This document shows, piece by piece, positions 23,801-36,436 of a stretch of DNA of 64,000 nt. How positions within the stretch are numbered: the first letter of the stretch is position 1; every line of letters begins with the position of its first letter. The position numbers were made by a program, and so were the translations under genes. Source of the DNA: Selaginella moellendorffii (lineage: Eukaryota; Streptophyta; Lycopodiopsida; Selaginellales; Selaginellaceae); contig NW_003314265.1 of assembly GCF_000143415.4 (NCBI RefSeq), positions 3,880,660 through 3,944,659 on the forward strand, in the 5' to 3' direction. The notes under the pieces were generated by a model. The model ran no database searches, was not told the origin of the DNA, and saw only the letters and a program-made list of their open reading frames with translations.

Positions 23801-26800
23801 AGTAAGGAGGAGACAAAAGTGATGGAAGCAAAGGTAGAAGAAGGATGAAGAGGTATAGAAGTGAGAGGAATGGAAGAAATATTAAGAAGTATGAGACAAG
23901 GGGGAGAAATCTCAAAGTCACACTTGCCATGATTGTGCCACAATCAATTAATACCAAGGATGAGGTTTAAAGCTTAACTCGGCACCACCCATAATGACTA
24001 CAACTCAAGCTTAAGATCGTCTACAGACACAACCGTGGCAACAAGCCAAATAATAAAAGATAAACTCGAGTCTGTATCAACTAATATAGAGAGAATAATA
24101 GGAGAGTGTAAGCGACTAATTTTTCCATTCTACTTTACTCACTTAACCGCACTTCCGACCACTTGGAGGAGTCTCATTCACAACCTCCATAAATCCCATT
24201 CAGAACTTGGGGCTTGCTAGCCCCGCGAATGGCATCCACGCCACTCAACTTTTGCATTTGGTCCAAGTGCTCCACGTGTCCGATCCCTTGACCGACACCC
24301 CAAGGCACCACCAACATACCAGCCCGTTACGCTAGGCCATGCCCAATCACCTTGGTCACATCGGTGGTCCAACACCACTTGCATTGCAATCCCATCTCTC
24401 CAAGACTGGGCTATCCGTCCATGAGTGGTCATCCCAGATCCACTCCTTAGCATCCTTAGGATGCCCGCAGACATGGGAAATAGCCTTCCCCAATATCTCC
24501 TTTCTAGTCCCCACCAAGTCCCTTTCTGTCCATGGCCGTGTTCACCAACATTGCCACTGGATCAAGGCCCACAGGCCCAACCACTAAGTCCAACTGTCCT
24601 CTAGGACTTCCTTACTGTGTGACTGTGTCCCTTGTCACCACACTAGAGGACTACTCCTCTTCCTTTCCACAGTCTGGGACTTTGGGGCAACATTTCGGAA
24701 CACCGTGGCCCTACGCGGGCCTCGGGGGTACTCTCCTCGCCTTCTACCTTTGGGTGCTCTAGCCATGGGCTTAAAGCGAGGTTCCGTTGAGCCACACCAG
24801 GTATCCAAGTAGGTAGTGCCACCCACACTTGGACTGGGAGCATTGGCTAGTCGATCTTCTGGGGGAACTAGAGCTGGCTCTTGAACACTTCACCAAGCTA
24901 CCCCGCTTGTCGGTCCGTGTTCACTCTAGTTTTGGACTTCCCAATGGGCAGCTCATCACCCAACACTGGGTCCGGCCTTCCTGGGCCAAACTGGCCTTTC
25001 CTGGCCAAACTGGCTCCACTGCAGTCCTCCCCCTTACTATACTTTTGGAGCTCACCAAACCCCCCAGGGTCTGGGAGACGAACGCTTTGGGCTTTCACCC
25101 TCTCAGACTCGAACTCGGACTTGGACTTGGACTTGGACTCGGACTCGGATTCGGATTCGGACTTGGACTCGGACTCGGCCTCGGTCTCGGTCTCGGTCCC
25201 GATCTCGGTCTCGGTCTCGGTCCCGGTCTCGGTCTTGGTCCCGGTCTCGACTTCGGACTCCATTTCGGGTCCATCTCGGACTCCATCTCGGACTCCATCT
25301 CGGGTCCATCTCGGGTCCATCTCGGACTCCATCTCGGACTCCACCTCGGACTCCATCTCGGGTCCTTCTCGGACTCCATCTTGGACTCCATCTCGGGTCC
25401 ATCTCGGGTCCCATCTCGGGTCCATCTCGGGTCCATCTCGGACTCCATCTCGGACTCCATCTTGGGTCCATCTCGAACTCCATCTCGGACTCCATCTCGG
25501 GTCCATCTCGGGTCCACCTCGGACTCCACCTCGGACTCCATCTCGGGGTCCTTCTCGGACTCCACTTCGGACTCCAACTCGGGTCCATCTCGAACACTTC
25601 CACGTGTCATGCGTTGGTCCTTTTGGGTCCCTTTTTGGAGCCTCGCTTATTGCTCTCTTTGTGCTTGTTCCTCGAGCACTTTGTTGGGAGTTCCACTCCC
25701 ACTCTCGACCTTTCAAGGCGGAGCTTTTAGTCCAAACGTGTTACGCTCGTTTGGCTTTCGCTTCGGCCACTACCACGTGGCACCCCTCCGGCTCCACTTT
25801 GGGGCCTAGGGATTTTGTGTCTCACAGAGAGCTCTTGTTATAAAAACAAGATTGGAAAGTAAACATTAGATGAACTGATGCCGAGTGAACCCCTTGATAA
25901 TACTTCCGAAAGAAAGATAGAGGGGTCACTAACTTATTCACATAAAATCCTTCTATTACTCATGCGACTTGTTATTTCTTAGATGCATCTTAGTGTCTAG
26001 CTTTTGAACTACAGCAGTGCCAACAGGACGTTGTTAATGCTAAGGTCTCCATCCAGAAAATGAAGGTAGCCAATTCGGAAAACACCAACAATGCTGATAA
26101 GTGTGATGAGCTTCATCACATGCCTAACAATGGACATCACGGCCACATCCACGTCCTTGTCCTAGTCCTTGAACTCAGGCAATAACAACATCAACCTCCA
26201 TTGGAACAGGACCATTTCCCACATGAAATGGAGCTGAAAGATATGTAGCAAAAAGTGGAAGAAATGACATCTTATAACATTTTGCCAAGCGAAGGGCATC
26301 ATCAAGGGTGGTTGGAACAAGTGCATGTACAAGTCCTACCATATCTTGACAAAGTGTTGGCCACAATATTCTCAACTTGATTTGCTCTGATATATTTGGC
26401 TCTACACGAAGCAAGAGGTTTTGAAAACTAATGCCAAGTTGCATTATACACTCAAATAGCCCTTGATGAAGACAATCCAATTATTGGAAGGCATAATCAT
26501 AATCGTTAGCATGTCTAAATGCGCGTTTGAAGACTTCTAGGAGAATGCTTCAATCTTCACAAGTGGCTGCGTTAAAACCATTGTACCATTGCAGTGTTGT
26601 CCCTTGGAGACATGTGGAAAATTCACGCAAACGCTGAGTATCGTCCCAAAAATGATATGTAGCAATCACCATGAAGTGAACATACCAATGGTACACATCA
26701 TCCCCAAGGTTCCCATGGAAGAACTTTGGTCGGAGTCGAGGATTGGCAACAAAAGTAGAAGGAACTGTACCATGCACTGTGAATGTTCCCATCAACTAAG

Positions 26801-27150
26801 TTTAATTCTTCAACTAAAACTACATAGCATTAATGAATTGCATCAATTGCTACTCTAGAGTCAAAGAAGGAGGAGACTACTATTCTACCATGAAAATGAA
26901 CAAAAAGGAAAAAAGTAAAAAAGAAGAAATTGAAAAAACTTTAAGGAAAGGGAGATCTAGATAATAGAAAAGCTAAATCTAAAGCCAAATCCCAAATCTA
27001 AACACTTCTCAAGGACAATCAAAGCTACCCCTCACCTCAACCAATGTGAGTGCATGGAATATGGAAATGGAATATAAAAATATGTATATCAATTAGCCTA
27101 AAAACCCTAGTTTATATATAGGAACAAGTGGCTTGGATTAAAACCATTCC
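20881..27150 (-). mobile_element. Ty3/gypsy LTR retrotransposon, degenerate
   Basis: In element order from high to low coordinates: a truncated 5' LTR with TATATATAAAC (27150-27000); gag (26795-26175, with PKFFHGNLGDDVYHWYVHF and LQGTTLQWYNGF); a long minisatellite (25.6-25.1 kb); a conserved spacer to 24.2 kb; a decayed protease near 24.1 kb; reverse transcriptase and RNase H in 23.7-22.3 kb; and integrase, with its H-H-C-C zinc region and the core phrase VAFDLTGPF (22214-21648), then a C-terminal part to 21136. Stops interrupt every domain, so it is not autonomous. Both the integrase-first-strand motifs and the domain order (RT before IN) identify Ty3/gypsy. Confidence 0.85.
25091..25597. 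repeat. TCGGAC-type minisatellite inside the retroelement
   Basis: Tandem hexamers (TCGGAC, TCGGTC) at about 25105-25260 pass into 11-18 bp units such as TCGGACTCCATC and TCGGGTCCATC. Period multiples of three leave frames open on both strands for 160 to over 300 codons, encoding Ser/Asp, Leu/Gly or Glu/Ser repeats. On the element's coding strand the frame gives ESESES and DPRW runs. CpG density is high compared with the surrounding retroelement. Confidence 0.9.
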
Positions 27151-28860
27151 ATTTGCTAGACTCACTTTATTTGTCTTCCACATCCTTTTTATCCCTTCCT
27201 CGAAGGAAAAAAAATTTTGAAACATTAATTTCATTTAGAGTCATTACACTTATCCTCACTCTGCCATCTATATTTAGCCTTACTTCATTATCACATCTGT
27301 TCAACCTCATTATATTGAGGCTAAATGTTCTATTTGGATTTGCTATACTCATCCTTACTCTATCATCGGGGTTAGACTCTTGTCCATCCCCTCTACCCCC
27401 TCTTCCAAAGAATTTTTTTTTTAACATTGGGGTAAAAAGGAGAAAGTGAGAAAAACTAAGGAAAAATCATTATAAAAGAAGAAAAAATGCATAAAGAAGC
27501 ATTAGAAAAGGAATTTTTAGTAGTTGTCAATATAGAAATAGGGAAATAAAAAGGACATGTGCTCAAAGTTTGAAAAACAAAATACTTCCTATCATAAAAT
27601 ACTTCAACCACCATAATATAAGTAAAAGATTCACACTATTCAACTTTTTTAACACACAACTCAACACTTGAGATGGGAAAATTAATAAAAATGTCCACAC
27701 TCTCAAGGGCATATATATATATATTCCTCAGCAACAACGGTAAAGCAAAAGCTCTTAACAACACTAAGATATAACCTTAAATTTTGGCTAAAGTGACTCA
27801 CCTTTGAAATATGAGAATACTGGATATAAGAATTGATTAAAGACTCTGCCAAGGAAACCAAAGTAAGATTCTCAACTTCATACACATACTCAATATCTAG
27901 ATTAGTATAAGGAGGACATAAAACACTAAACTCAATATTGAATTGAAAATGAGAATCATAAGAGTTATAAATAATCGATGTGCTACGAGAAAAAAACCCT
28001 AAATAAAAAAGAAATTATAAGCCATAAATTTTCCTTTCCAATTTGCCAGTTTACTTCATCTATCTAACCATCATTATATTGGTCTTAATTAAGTTCCTTT
28101 GCCAAGGTTCTCACCTATGATATTAGCTCCTATTTGGTTCTACTTGGCTTTAGCTACTCACTACGCAAACAACATAGTGTTAGCCAACTATCCATGGATT
28201 CTCAAATTCTCTCATAATCTAGATTGAACTTAAGGTTCAGCTACATTCCCTACAGATATAAGTAGTTAAGTACACCAAGCTTCCAGATTCCTAACATCCC
28301 TTGGTACCACAAGACTTGATCATGGGACCCTCTAAATCCCAAGCCTTGGATGCATTTCCTATTTCAGAACCCTAAGGGAAAATATTGTAGCTTAACAGCC
28401 CATTATGGATACCTCTACTCCCCTACTTCCATCCTAAAAAAAAGGCCCAAGCCCCTAGGAAGGAGTGAGGACCAATGAGCCACATAGTACTCAAGTGGGG
28501 CACCACATCATATAAGATGGGAGCACTATAGTTGGTTTCCCTTTCGAGAGTGGGAATTTCTTTTGAACACTTCCTTAGGTGGCTTTTTTAGCATCACTTC
28601 CACCTGAGGCCCTTAACCCCTAGTCTCACCCCAAATCAAATTGGAAGCACCATTAGAGAATTCCTTCAAGACTAATTCTTGGACCTCACTATCCCTACTA
28701 TACTTTTGCTAGCACCACCCAACTCCATAGTCACTCCCACCTGAAGCCTCTAACCCTCAATCTTAACCTCAAGTCAGTTTAGAAGCATTACTAAAGAGTT
28801 TCTTCAAGACTGGTTCCTAAACCTCACTATCTCTACTATACTTTTGGAACCCTCTATAGC
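27151..28860. other. repeat-derived AT-rich DNA without genes
   Basis: No supported coding region. The stretch near 28440-28860 matches the spacer that follows the minisatellite in the neighbouring elements. A run of 13 C residues lies at 28861-28873. Confidence 0.45.
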
Positions 28861-28861
28861 C

Positions 28862-30460
28862 CCCCCCCCCCCCTCCCCTGGGAGATGATTGCTTTGGGCT
28901 TTCACCCCACGACTATATTAGTATTCAGACTCAGTTTTGGATTCGATCTCAAACTCGATTTCAGACTTGACCTTGGACTTTGTCTCAGACTTGATCGCGA
29001 ACTTGACCTTGGACTTAGTCTTGGACTCAATCTCGGACTTGGTCTCAAACCTGATCTTGGACTCGGTCTCATCAGATGTTCTCTTTATCATTCCGGTCGT
29101 AGTTTCAGGATGCAAGTGCCTAAGGGGAACTCAATTTTGGACTCGATCTCGGATCAACCTCAGACTCAGTCTCGGACTCGATCTTGGACTCGATCTCAGA
29201 CTCAATCTTGGACTCGATCTTAGATCTGACCTCGAACTCAATCTCGGACTTGATCTCAGACTTGGTTTTGGACTCGATCTCAAATCTCGGACTTAGTCTC
29301 GAACTCGGTCTCGAACTCAGTCTTGGACTCGATTTCGGACTCGGTTTCGGACTTGATCTCAGACTTAGTCTCGAACTTGATTTCAAACTCAATCTCGGAC
29401 TCGACCTCGGGCTCGACCTTGGACTCGATCTCAAACTTGATCTCAGACTCAATCTTGGATTGGACTCAATCTTTGACTTGGTTTTGGACCCGATCTCAGA
29501 TCTCGGACTTGATCTTGAACTAGGTCTCAGAGTCAGTTCGGACTCAATCTCGGACTCGGTCTCAAACTTGGTCCCAAACTCAGTTTCAAACTTGGTCTCG
29601 GAGTCAGTCTCGGACTCAATTTCGGACTCAGTCTTATCCAATGAACTCTTTATCATTTCAGTCGTGGTTTTAGGGATCCTTTAGCTTGTGACAGCTCGGG
29701 GAGTTGGTTCCTTACAAAAACACTAAGAACATGAGAAGGTGGTTGAAACTTAGAAATAAGAAAATGTTGGGAAAGAGGTGTTTGAAGACATCTAAGAGAA
29801 TGTTCAAATCCATATGAGTAATAACACTTAAACCATTGTATCATTGCAAAGAAACTTATGCAAACACTAAGCATCATCCCAAGAATGATATGTGGCAATT
29901 ACTGTAAAGTGATCAAATCAATAATACACATCATTCCTAGGATTCCTACAAAAGAATTTCGGTTAAATATGAAGATTGGTAACAAAAGCAAAAAAAGTTA
30001 TACCACGTGCCATAAATACTATTATTAATTGAGTTTGATTATTCAATTATAACCACATAGCATTGAGCAATTGCACCAATTGTTGCTCTAGAGTCAAAGA
30101 AGGAAGAGGCTACTACTTTGAATGAAAAGGAAAAGGCAAAAGAGAAAAAATTGAAAAAGCTATATAGAAATTGAGATCTAGATAGATGCAAAAGTTAGAT
30201 CTAAGCTAAAATCATAAATTTAAACACTCCTTAGGGACAATCAAAATTGCATCTCAACTCCACTGATGTGAGTGCATGGAATATAGAAATGGAATAGGGA
30301 GATATGCATATCAATTAACCCAAAAACCCTAATTTATATAAAGGAGCAATAGGTTTGAATTGAAACCAATTTGACAGCTATTAAAATCCCAATACATTAA
30401 TATTAGTGTATGACTGTTAATATTAATATACGGCATCATAACCATACACTTTGACCTCAT
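28862..30460 (-). mobile_element. second Ty3/gypsy copy, truncated after gag
   Basis: A U3-containing LTR starts near 30456 on the minus strand (TGAGGTCAAAGTG) and runs to about 30240. A frayed gag follows (about 29950-29650), then the minisatellite (29640-28915) and the conserved spacer with GTGAAAGCCCAAAGC. No pol follows, so it is a 5' fragment of the same family as the 20.9-27.1 kb element. Confidence 0.75.
28915..29640. repeat. second minisatellite array
   Basis: Diverged repeats of TCGGACTCGATC and TCAGACTTGGTC type. Compared with the 25-kb array many CG dinucleotides have become CA or TG. On the element's coding strand one frame of 178 codons stays open, with E/S/K-rich repeats (ESEIESK-like). 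Confidence 0.85.
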
Positions 30461-30469
30461 AGTGCATAT

Positions 30470-31635
30470 TACTTAATTATCTTATTTATATAAATACGGT
30501 TTATCATAACATACAAATTATTATATTTTAATTATATGGGTTTTTTTATTACTAGGCTCTTTGATTTTAATATTACAAATGAAGTATGTTTTTCTAGATA
30601 TGACTATAGAAGATATTTAAAAATATAGATGACTTTAAATGAATTTATTAAATAATATTTAAGAAAGAAAATAAAATCAAAATTTTTTAAATATTATGTA
30701 TCACAATATTTTAGAAAAATTAAAATTAAAATATTTTAGATGACTTATTTAGATTTTATATTATATATTTTAGTAGCTAAATAAACAATAACATTTTCCC
30801 AAAGATGCTAATTTTCAAGGGATATGCAAGCAAAATTTGCATATAAAATAAATTTCATAAATATAAGTGATGGTCAATTTTTAATATATAAGTTTTCTAT
30901 TAGTACTAACTTAGACTAAAAATACTAGTTTTAGTTATAATCATACTTTAGTGCATATATCTTTTAATTTTATTATAAGTAATAAATTATTTTATTTTAT
31001 AGAATAAGAATTTAATAAATTACTCATACAAACATAAAGATAAATAATGTATATAGAGTATTAAATATTATATTTTTAAGTTTAAAACTTTATTAGAAAT
31101 TGTTCCAAGGACTACATGTGGAAAGTAATTTACTAGTATGAAAGTAGAAATGTCTATAGATACTTATACAAGCTTAAGGAATTGCTTTAGCATTAGTTTC
31201 AAATAGAAGTAAGTGCTAGTGAGTCAAATCAAATTTGCTAGCACTTGTTATGATTTGGTGCTAAATAGCAAAGATAAAGAGGCCTAACCTCACATAGACT
31301 ATGTTATACTTGTGAGTTTCCTCACTATTCAACCATCCCTCAAAAATTTCATTGTGCCATCATTTCATTGTGAGCTGTTAAGGTAGGTTAAGTTCTTTAT
31401 CCTAAGTTCTTATATACAATATATATCTCCAGACATCCTAAAAGTGCTATGCTTGGGTTTATTTTTTGCCTGCAGTTAAAACTAGCATCTAAAAATCCTG
31501 TTCCCCTCTTCAAGCTTTTAGCCTAAGTACAAGTTGTACCAATAATTACCTTTTCTATGGATCTCAATATGGGTATCTTAACTCTTCATCGTTGTCCCAA
31601 AGGGAAAGCCAAGTGCTTCATAGTACTCAAGTTCC
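30470..31635. other. very AT-rich intergenic DNA
   Basis: More than 70 percent A+T by eye with no open frame worth calling and no recognisable domain. Confidence 0.5.
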
Positions 31636-31639
31636 ACTT

Positions 31640-31990
31640 GAGTCGAAAGCAATTTCCTTTTCAGGAGTAGAAATTACTCTTGAGCATGTCCTTGAAGGGC
31701 CTTTTATGCACCCTTCAAACCCATGTTCATTCCCACCTAAAGTTATTAGAACCCACTTGTAGGTCCCCGAGATACAATCATTTAGGGTTTTCACTTAGTT
31801 CAGACTTAGTTTCGGACTCAATTTTAAATTGGGTTTCAGGTTTGATTTCAAACTTAGTCTTAGATTTAATTTCAAATTTAATTTTAGACCCAATCTCAAA
31901 TCTTAGAAGATTGAGTCTTGAACTCATTGTCATCTGACAAATTTTTTATAGTTCTGATCTTAATTTTGAGGGACCTTTAACTTAAAACAT
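31640..31990 (-). mobile_element. third fragment of the minisatellite-bearing retroelement
   Basis: A short decayed array (TTCGGACTCAATT, TCAGGTTTGATTTC, about 31798-31930) is preceded on its left by the spacer phrase TTAGGGTTTTCACTTAG, as in the two larger copies (GGGCTTTCACCC). gag, LTR and pol are absent. Confidence 0.6.
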
Positions 31991-32221
31991 TCAAAGAGTT
32001 AATTTTTTACAACTCCACCACCCATAAAAGAAATTTAATACTCAATGACTTATTAATAGAGAAGATAAGATGAAGAGAATGTCAAGTTCTCAGAATGTTG
32101 GCAATACAATTTGACTTTCATTGGTGCAAAAGTGATTTGTTGTCTGGCAGTGGTGTAAAACCACTTGTTTTAAGAGTTTCTTTTAAAGAAAATCCTTTTG
32201 AATTACATGTTTTGGGACTAC

Positions 32222-35200
32222 CTAGTAAAAGCGAGTCATTTTATGGATTGTGCTATACTGGAAGAATTGCTTTCGCGTTACTCTCGGATGCAGACGTAGG
32301 CTAGTGCGTCGGGTTGCAACTTGCTGGCGCGACCTTCGTGTATTAACAGCTCGTGCAGCTTCCGCTTCTGCACCACCGTGTGTTTTAAACAAACAAACAA
32401 AGAAAAGCAATGCTCACCTCGGAGAAGCTGCTCGTAAAAACCGAAGCATCCGGGGATAGCCTTGGAATGATCGTATTTCCCTGACGAATGGTTGTGAGAG
32501 GCGGGAGATATTTAGAATCTTTTTCTCACCTGTGGAGCCCCGAAGAGATGATGTACGCTCATTTTCTTCTCGTCCTTCATTAACATTACGTGCGTGAACA
32601 TCGTTTCCAGCTCCGGAGATGCAAACGATCCCTGATAGAAAGTGTCAAAGGGGTTAGGAGAAATTGAAAGAAGCCGTGCCTAACCTCGTTCAATGACTTT
32701 CGAGCAGTATCATCCTTCGCACTCTGCTCGTCAGCGTAGTCCCGTTTTGCTGCCGCTGTTTCATTCATCAATGGCGCCTTCTCGGCCACACTTGTCTCTG
32801 GAGCAGCGGCTACTGCTTCTTTGTATCTGAAAGAGTGAGTTTGTTTCTTCCTCTCCAATCCTCCGTTGTGATCTATCTCTTCCAGAGCAGTTCCTTCTGT
32901 CTGGATTCTCGCTTCAGAGTAACTGTCCCTTCCCGATTTGCCATATCTATATGATGGAAGTTTGGGTGGCGGCTTTGGAGAGAACGGCCTTGTTGGGAGA
33001 GCGGAATTCCCACTTCTGGAATCCGGTGCCTCAGCAGAATATGGAACAGTAGAGCTAGCTGACTCTGGCCTCCAGTAATCCTCCTTGCAACTCATATCCA
33101 CTTGCGTGTGAATCTCCGTGTAGCTCTGCTTGGTTAGACCTTCAACATACTCTACGTCGATGCTCCTGTCCGTGCTCAAACCTCCCGATGCGTCCACTGC
33201 GGAGCTTGTCTCATAGTTGAAGAGGCGGCTCTTGACGTTGTTATAGTTCGTCTACACAAAACGAAACATCAAGCACGTCAAAGCTGGAAGAGCTTGCTAC
33301 CTTTTTCGAGGCCGCGTTTCGTGCAATCTCCTTGACTTTACTTCTGTATAGTTTCGTCTTGAGCTCTGGTTCCAACCTTGAGCTGACCATTGGCTTAACC
33401 TTTCAATATAAGTTGTCACAACCAGAAAATAAACAAGTGATAACAAAGAAAAAATACCTTAGACCAATCTAGCTTTTGTGGAGCCATTGCCATAGACTTC
33501 CGTCGTAGAAACGGTCTCTTGGGCTTTTCTTGGTCGGATTGTTCGACATCGCTCTCTACGGTTCTAATGCTGCTCTCGTATCCATAGTCATCAGGCTCCT
33601 TGCTCCGCGTGACTAAATATTGTGACAGCCTCGAGGCAACGGCATTTTCGGTGTCAGCCTTTGGCACTGGAAGCTGAGAGTCCAAGTTCTTTTCCATGAA
33701 GTAATACCGAGCGTTCTTGCTCATCCCCGATCTTTCAACCTCTCGAGCTTTTCCTCGTTCCTCGTGAACGGGAGTGCCTTTCCTAGGAGCTTCTGAACAA
33801 GTTGCTGGCCTCTTCAAATGTTTAACTGTGTAGTCACTTTGAGGTACCTGGACCCGATGGTGGTTGTGCGTGTTCCCTGTGCCTTGCGAATCTTCTGGCG
33901 CTTTCTCGCCCGACTTGTTCACAGTAAAAAGTGAGCACCTAAGAGAAGGAACTCCAGTTTCGGTGTGCGAATTTCCTATAACACGAATCTGAGCTTGTTC
34001 CCCCGACTTTTGAAGATGTGAAGTCGGAGATGTTGATCTAGAACCATAAATGACAAGAGGAGTCGCTGGACCACGTCGCAGTAGATATCGAGCAGCATCT
34101 CCAGGACCTGTTGCAATCGAATGGTAAGACCAGTATTCAAGATGAAGAATACTACCTTGCAGGGCAGTATGCAACTGTATGATCTTCTGTTGCAGCTGTC
34201 CCGAAAGCTGAAGCACAAGCTCGGAAGAACCTGGCGCCATTTCCTGCAGCATGTCCTCCAAGAGGAACCTTATTTCCTGTAATCCAGGAACATTCAGATT
34301 CTAGAAACGAGCACATCGATTTTTGAAACCTTTATCTCCTTGACGACGGCTTGTAACCTTCTCGTTTTCAATCGCCTCCTCACTCTTGCGCCTTCAGTGC
34401 ACGCATGCACGCGTTCCAAAATTCTTACAAACTTTCCTGGAAGTAGATGTAAGCACATTGATCGAAATCCCTACTCTGCGTGTGTACCGTATGATGGAGG
34501 ATTCAAGTTTTTGGAGGCATGCCTCCGCTTGATTACATCGTAGAGCTCCTGAGAGTGCACAAAGTTTTCAGTACAACTATTTGTAAGATCGCTTCGTTCA
34601 CCTTCAATGTAGTCGGGAGAATTTCCTTCGTCTTGGGCTTCAACAGTCTTTTCTTCCTAAAACACGCCCGCCAAGAACGCTGGACAGTCCTTGCTGCTTC
34701 TTGAATCGTGGGAGGCCTCCGTTTGGATACTCTTGGTCGTCTTACATTCTGTGGCACGGAATGAGAAAGATCAAGAAGCAGAAAAGAATTGCTCATACAT
34801 TAGGTGGCTTTGCAGGGCTTGGTTTCTGCGGAACCGGACTCCGTTTCTTCACCCTTGATTTTTGTCTTCGCAGAACCTTTTTACGGTGTTCTCGCCAATG
34901 CCTTTGTATACAGGCTGCTGCATTCTGCTTTTTACGTTCCGTAATATCCTGCAAAATCACCGCAGTGGTTACCACAACAAGTGATGAGCACTCGGGACGC
35001 ACCGTAATCTTCTGTCTCTGCATTGCAATCCATTGCCGGTCGTCATCAACGATCTTTGCAATGTCGACTTTCTCGAAGCTACAATCCAATGCCTTTTCTT
35101 GCACTTCTTGTGTTTTCTGAGGTGCTTTCTGGGGTGCTTTCTGGTTGACATCCTTTCCAAAACTAGCCCTTGGACGAGCCACTTCAGCTGAAGTTGGCAA

Positions 35201-36034
35201 GACCAGTTCCCCAACCGGTAAATTGAAAGTCTTACTTTCTATGCACAGTGCTGCTTTCTCGACTGTTTGCTCAGCATTTGGTACTGAAGCCAGCTTAGGA
35301 CTTGGAACAGGAGTAATCTGTTGGTCCTCGCACAAGGAAAATCCAGAGGATCTCAAGTTCTCCTGGAACAGGATATCAGAGACAACGTAACAACGCAAAT
35401 AAAGTACCTTCATTTGCGAAAGTCGAATCAACCTGATGATCTCCGCCTCCTCTTCCGATAGCCAGAGCAATCGTTGCGAGTTTGAGGTGTCAGCCGGAGG
35501 ATTGTAAGGAAAAACGGCATCTTTCGGAGGAGGAACTGGAACCAGCTCGCGGGGCTGATCAAACTCCTGCTGGACTGGAAAGCTATAAGCTGCCGGGAGA
35601 GCGTGAGCATACTGCCGAATGCTGGGAGGAGTGGACGCTCTGTTTGGAAGATAATTGTAAGGACCCGTTAGAAGAGGCTGCTGCTCGTAAACAGGTATTC
35701 CCACCTCCGGCTCTGGAAACTCGTAGTCTTGAGCGAACGGATTGTATCCACGCCCAGCGGGAGTGCTGGGATAATTCACAAGGGGATCGCTGTAGCACAC
35801 GGATGGAAACGCTGGCAGGCTCTGGGAGAGAGGATTGTATCGCGGCGGGTGTCCCTGATCGGCAGCAACGTAGCCTGTGGCGAAGGGATTGTAGGCAGGC
35901 GGATTGTATGCCGGATCCACTGGGGTTGCCGCTAGAGGAAGAAGATCGGCGTAGGAGTTGTAGCTACCATTAGCATTGGCGTAGTCGAAATCCTGGAAGG
36001 AATTTTGCAAGAACTGGGAATCCAGTGACCCCAT
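32222..36034 (-). CDS. IQ-motif (calmodulin-binding) protein, possibly BAG-like
   Basis: A multi-exon gene starting at 36034. The N-terminal about 180 residues are Pro/Tyr/Asn-rich with recurring YNPFA-type phrases. Two IQ-like helices follow on consecutive exons: AAACIQRHWREHRKKVLRR (near 34880) and AARTVQRSWRACFRKKRL (near 34690). After two small exons comes a helical segment (RLQAVVKEIK, then MLQEMAPGSSELVLQLSGQL, near 34340-34170) that could be a divergent BAG domain, as in plant BAG proteins with an IQ motif. A long Ser/Lys-rich tail follows. IQ helices bind calmodulin. The 3' end is ambiguous: read-through gives a stop at 32512, while two further splice-compatible exons (AIPGCFGFYEQLL, then an Arg-rich end) extend it to 32222. 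Confidence 0.65.
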
Positions 36035-36436
36035 ACTCGAATCGATGCCAATGAGACCCTTGCCAAGTTATCCGGTGCTGCCGCGGCGCGCATTCACCAT
36101 CTCCGTGCGCATCCACTGGCACCAGCGCTCCCACGCCCGCGGTTCTTGAGAGCATTGCTCGATTGGACGCATCATGAGGGCGAGCAAAACGATCGATCGC
36201 TCACTGCGCTGCCCAAGGAAGACTGCCACTCCGGCGCTACTCACAAGCCCGATCGCCCCGGGAGAGATGCCGATCTACGCGCCCTAGCACTGGAAACCCT
36301 AGAAAATGAAAATGCCGGCAAGAAGGTTTCATCTTACCGAATATTCCGCCGTCACAGCACAAACTATATTTCCCCTTTTCTTTTCCCCCTTTTTAAGGAG
36401 CTCTCGTTTTTACTTGCGGGTTTTGTCTAGGGCTCT
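36035..36436. promoter_or_regulatory. shared divergent promoter region
   Basis: About 400 bp separates two divergent start codons (IQ protein leftward, TPR protein rightward). It contains GAAACCCTAGAAAATG near 36290 (an AAACCCTA telo-box-like element). No TATA box is evident. Confidence 0.4.

Noticed and set aside
24829-25843. Long open frames of 272-326 codons on both strands over the 25-kb array
   Set aside because: They are kept open by repeat units that are multiples of three and encode only low-complexity Ser/Asp, Leu/Gly or Trp/Arg repeats. I treat them as repeat artefacts, apart from the possible Gag linker on the element strand.
27153-27449. 98-codon plus-strand frame in AT-rich DNA
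   Set aside because: Translation is hydrophobic low-complexity and is interrupted by the surrounding repeat context. No homology recognised.
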